Part shown: positions 5,650 through 5,905 of the stretch, piece by piece
Numbering within the stretch: the first letter of the stretch is position 1
Layout of the letters: every line of letters starts with the position of its first letter
From: an uncultured Eubacteriales bacterium
Lineage (GTDB): Bacteria > Bacillota > Clostridia > Oscillospirales > Acutalibacteraceae
DNA: 5,905 bases
Reading direction: 5' to 3'
Assembly (NCBI GenBank): GCA_900313125.1
Contig: OMPZ01000121.1
Location: forward strand, 1 to 5,905
Translations under genes and position numbers: made by a program
Notes under the pieces: generated by a model
Databases searched by the model: none
Told to the model about the DNA's origin: nothing
Seen by the model: only the letters and a program-made list of their open reading frames with translations

Positions 5650-5905
5650 ATAGAATCAAATATTTACCGACGCTTGAATAGGCGTTGGTAAGACCAACGG
5701 TATGACGGAGTATCATCACAGCGTCAGCCGACGTGATGAAGCCGTCGCCGTCAACATCTGCCAATACCTGCCGCGTCTCGGGAATGCGGTAAAGCCCGAC
5801 CGTATGGCGGAGTATCTTCAAAGCGTCGTCAGCCGTAATGGTGTTGTCGCCGTCGATATCTCCGACGATGCCCGTTTGAGGTGTTTCGGGAGTGTCGGGG
5901 GTGTC
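5648..5905 (-). CDS. C-terminal part of a dockerin type I domain-containing protein (cut by window edge)
   Basis: Reading the minus strand from the right edge gives 85 codons and a TAA stop at 5650-5648; the start lies outside the window. The first 11 residues are a Thr/Pro/acidic linker (DTPDTPETPQT), typical between domains of exported glycan-active enzymes. A complete dockerin follows. Segment 1 has calcium-loop residues D16, D18, D20 and D27; segment 2 has D50, D52, D54 and D61. Each is followed by a helix ending in the identical octapeptide ILRHTVGL (31-38 and 65-72). Dockerins bind cohesin modules of scaffoldins, or mediate other calcium-dependent contacts, on the cell exterior. The cohesin-recognition positions 10 and 11 of the loops read A-D (25-26) and S-A (59-60), so the two faces differ. 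The catalytic or binding domain is not in view. The protein is presumed secreted, but its signal peptide would be off the window. Confidence 0.92.
   Translation of the reverse strand, partial: DTPDTPETPQTGIVGDIDGDNTITADDALKILRHTVGLYRIPETRQVLADVDGDGFITSADAVMILRHTVGLTNAYSSVGKYLIL
5690..5860 (-). repeat. Duplicated F-hand calcium-binding segments of the dockerin
   Basis: Two 69-base units (5860-5792 and 5758-5690 on the minus strand) are offset by exactly 102 bases, or 34 codons. Their 23-residue products match at 16 positions, including every calcium ligand and the closing ILRHTVGL. This is the internal duplication that defines dockerins. DNA similarity is also high in the ILRHTVGL portion. 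Confidence 0.88.

Overview
The window looks like a chromosomal segment from an anaerobic, gut- or rumen-type Firmicute, most likely Oscillospirales/Ruminococcus-like. This is inferred from the gene families (YitT/DUF2179, DUF3737, MalY/PatB, ArsC/Spx, PutP), the strong AGGAGG-type ribosome binding sites, mid-range GC coding sequence with AT-rich spacers, and a type I dockerin at the right edge. Dockerins are typical of cellulosome-forming and related polysaccharide-degrading clostridia. No rRNA, tRNA, CRISPR array, transposase or phage gene is visible.

Layout: five complete plus-strand genes form three transcription units, each closed by an intrinsic terminator. Bases 1-250 are AT-rich spacer with small inverted repeats and a promoter. 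A YitT-family membrane protein (251-1234) follows, ending at a terminator directly after its stop. Bases 1268-1516 are a spacer holding a GC-rich palindrome and a tandem promoter. That promoter drives an apparent three-gene operon: a DUF3737 beta-helix protein (1523-2407), a MalY/PatB-type PLP aminotransferase/C-S lyase (2412-3566) and an ArsC/Spx-family thioredoxin-fold protein (3587-3937). The operon ends at a strong hairpin terminator at 3946-3989. A 153-base AT-rich spacer leads to a stand-alone sodium/proline symporter gene, putP (4143-5594).

putP converges on a minus-strand gene that enters from beyond the right edge. Only its last 85 codons are present (5648-5905), encoding a Thr/Pro-rich linker and a complete dockerin with two calcium-binding segments. 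The two genes share one bidirectional hairpin terminator.

The genes do not form one obvious pathway. The operon could concern thiol and sulfur amino-acid metabolism: a PLP C-S lyase candidate sits beside a CxxC thiol-redox protein. The role of DUF3737 is unknown. PutP imports proline for nutrition or osmotic balance, and the dockerin protein is presumably exported for cell-surface glycan degradation. No clearly novel system is evident; the points of most interest are the DUF3737/MalY/ArsC unit, the tryptophan ladder in DUF3737, the tandem promoter and the truncated dockerin protein.
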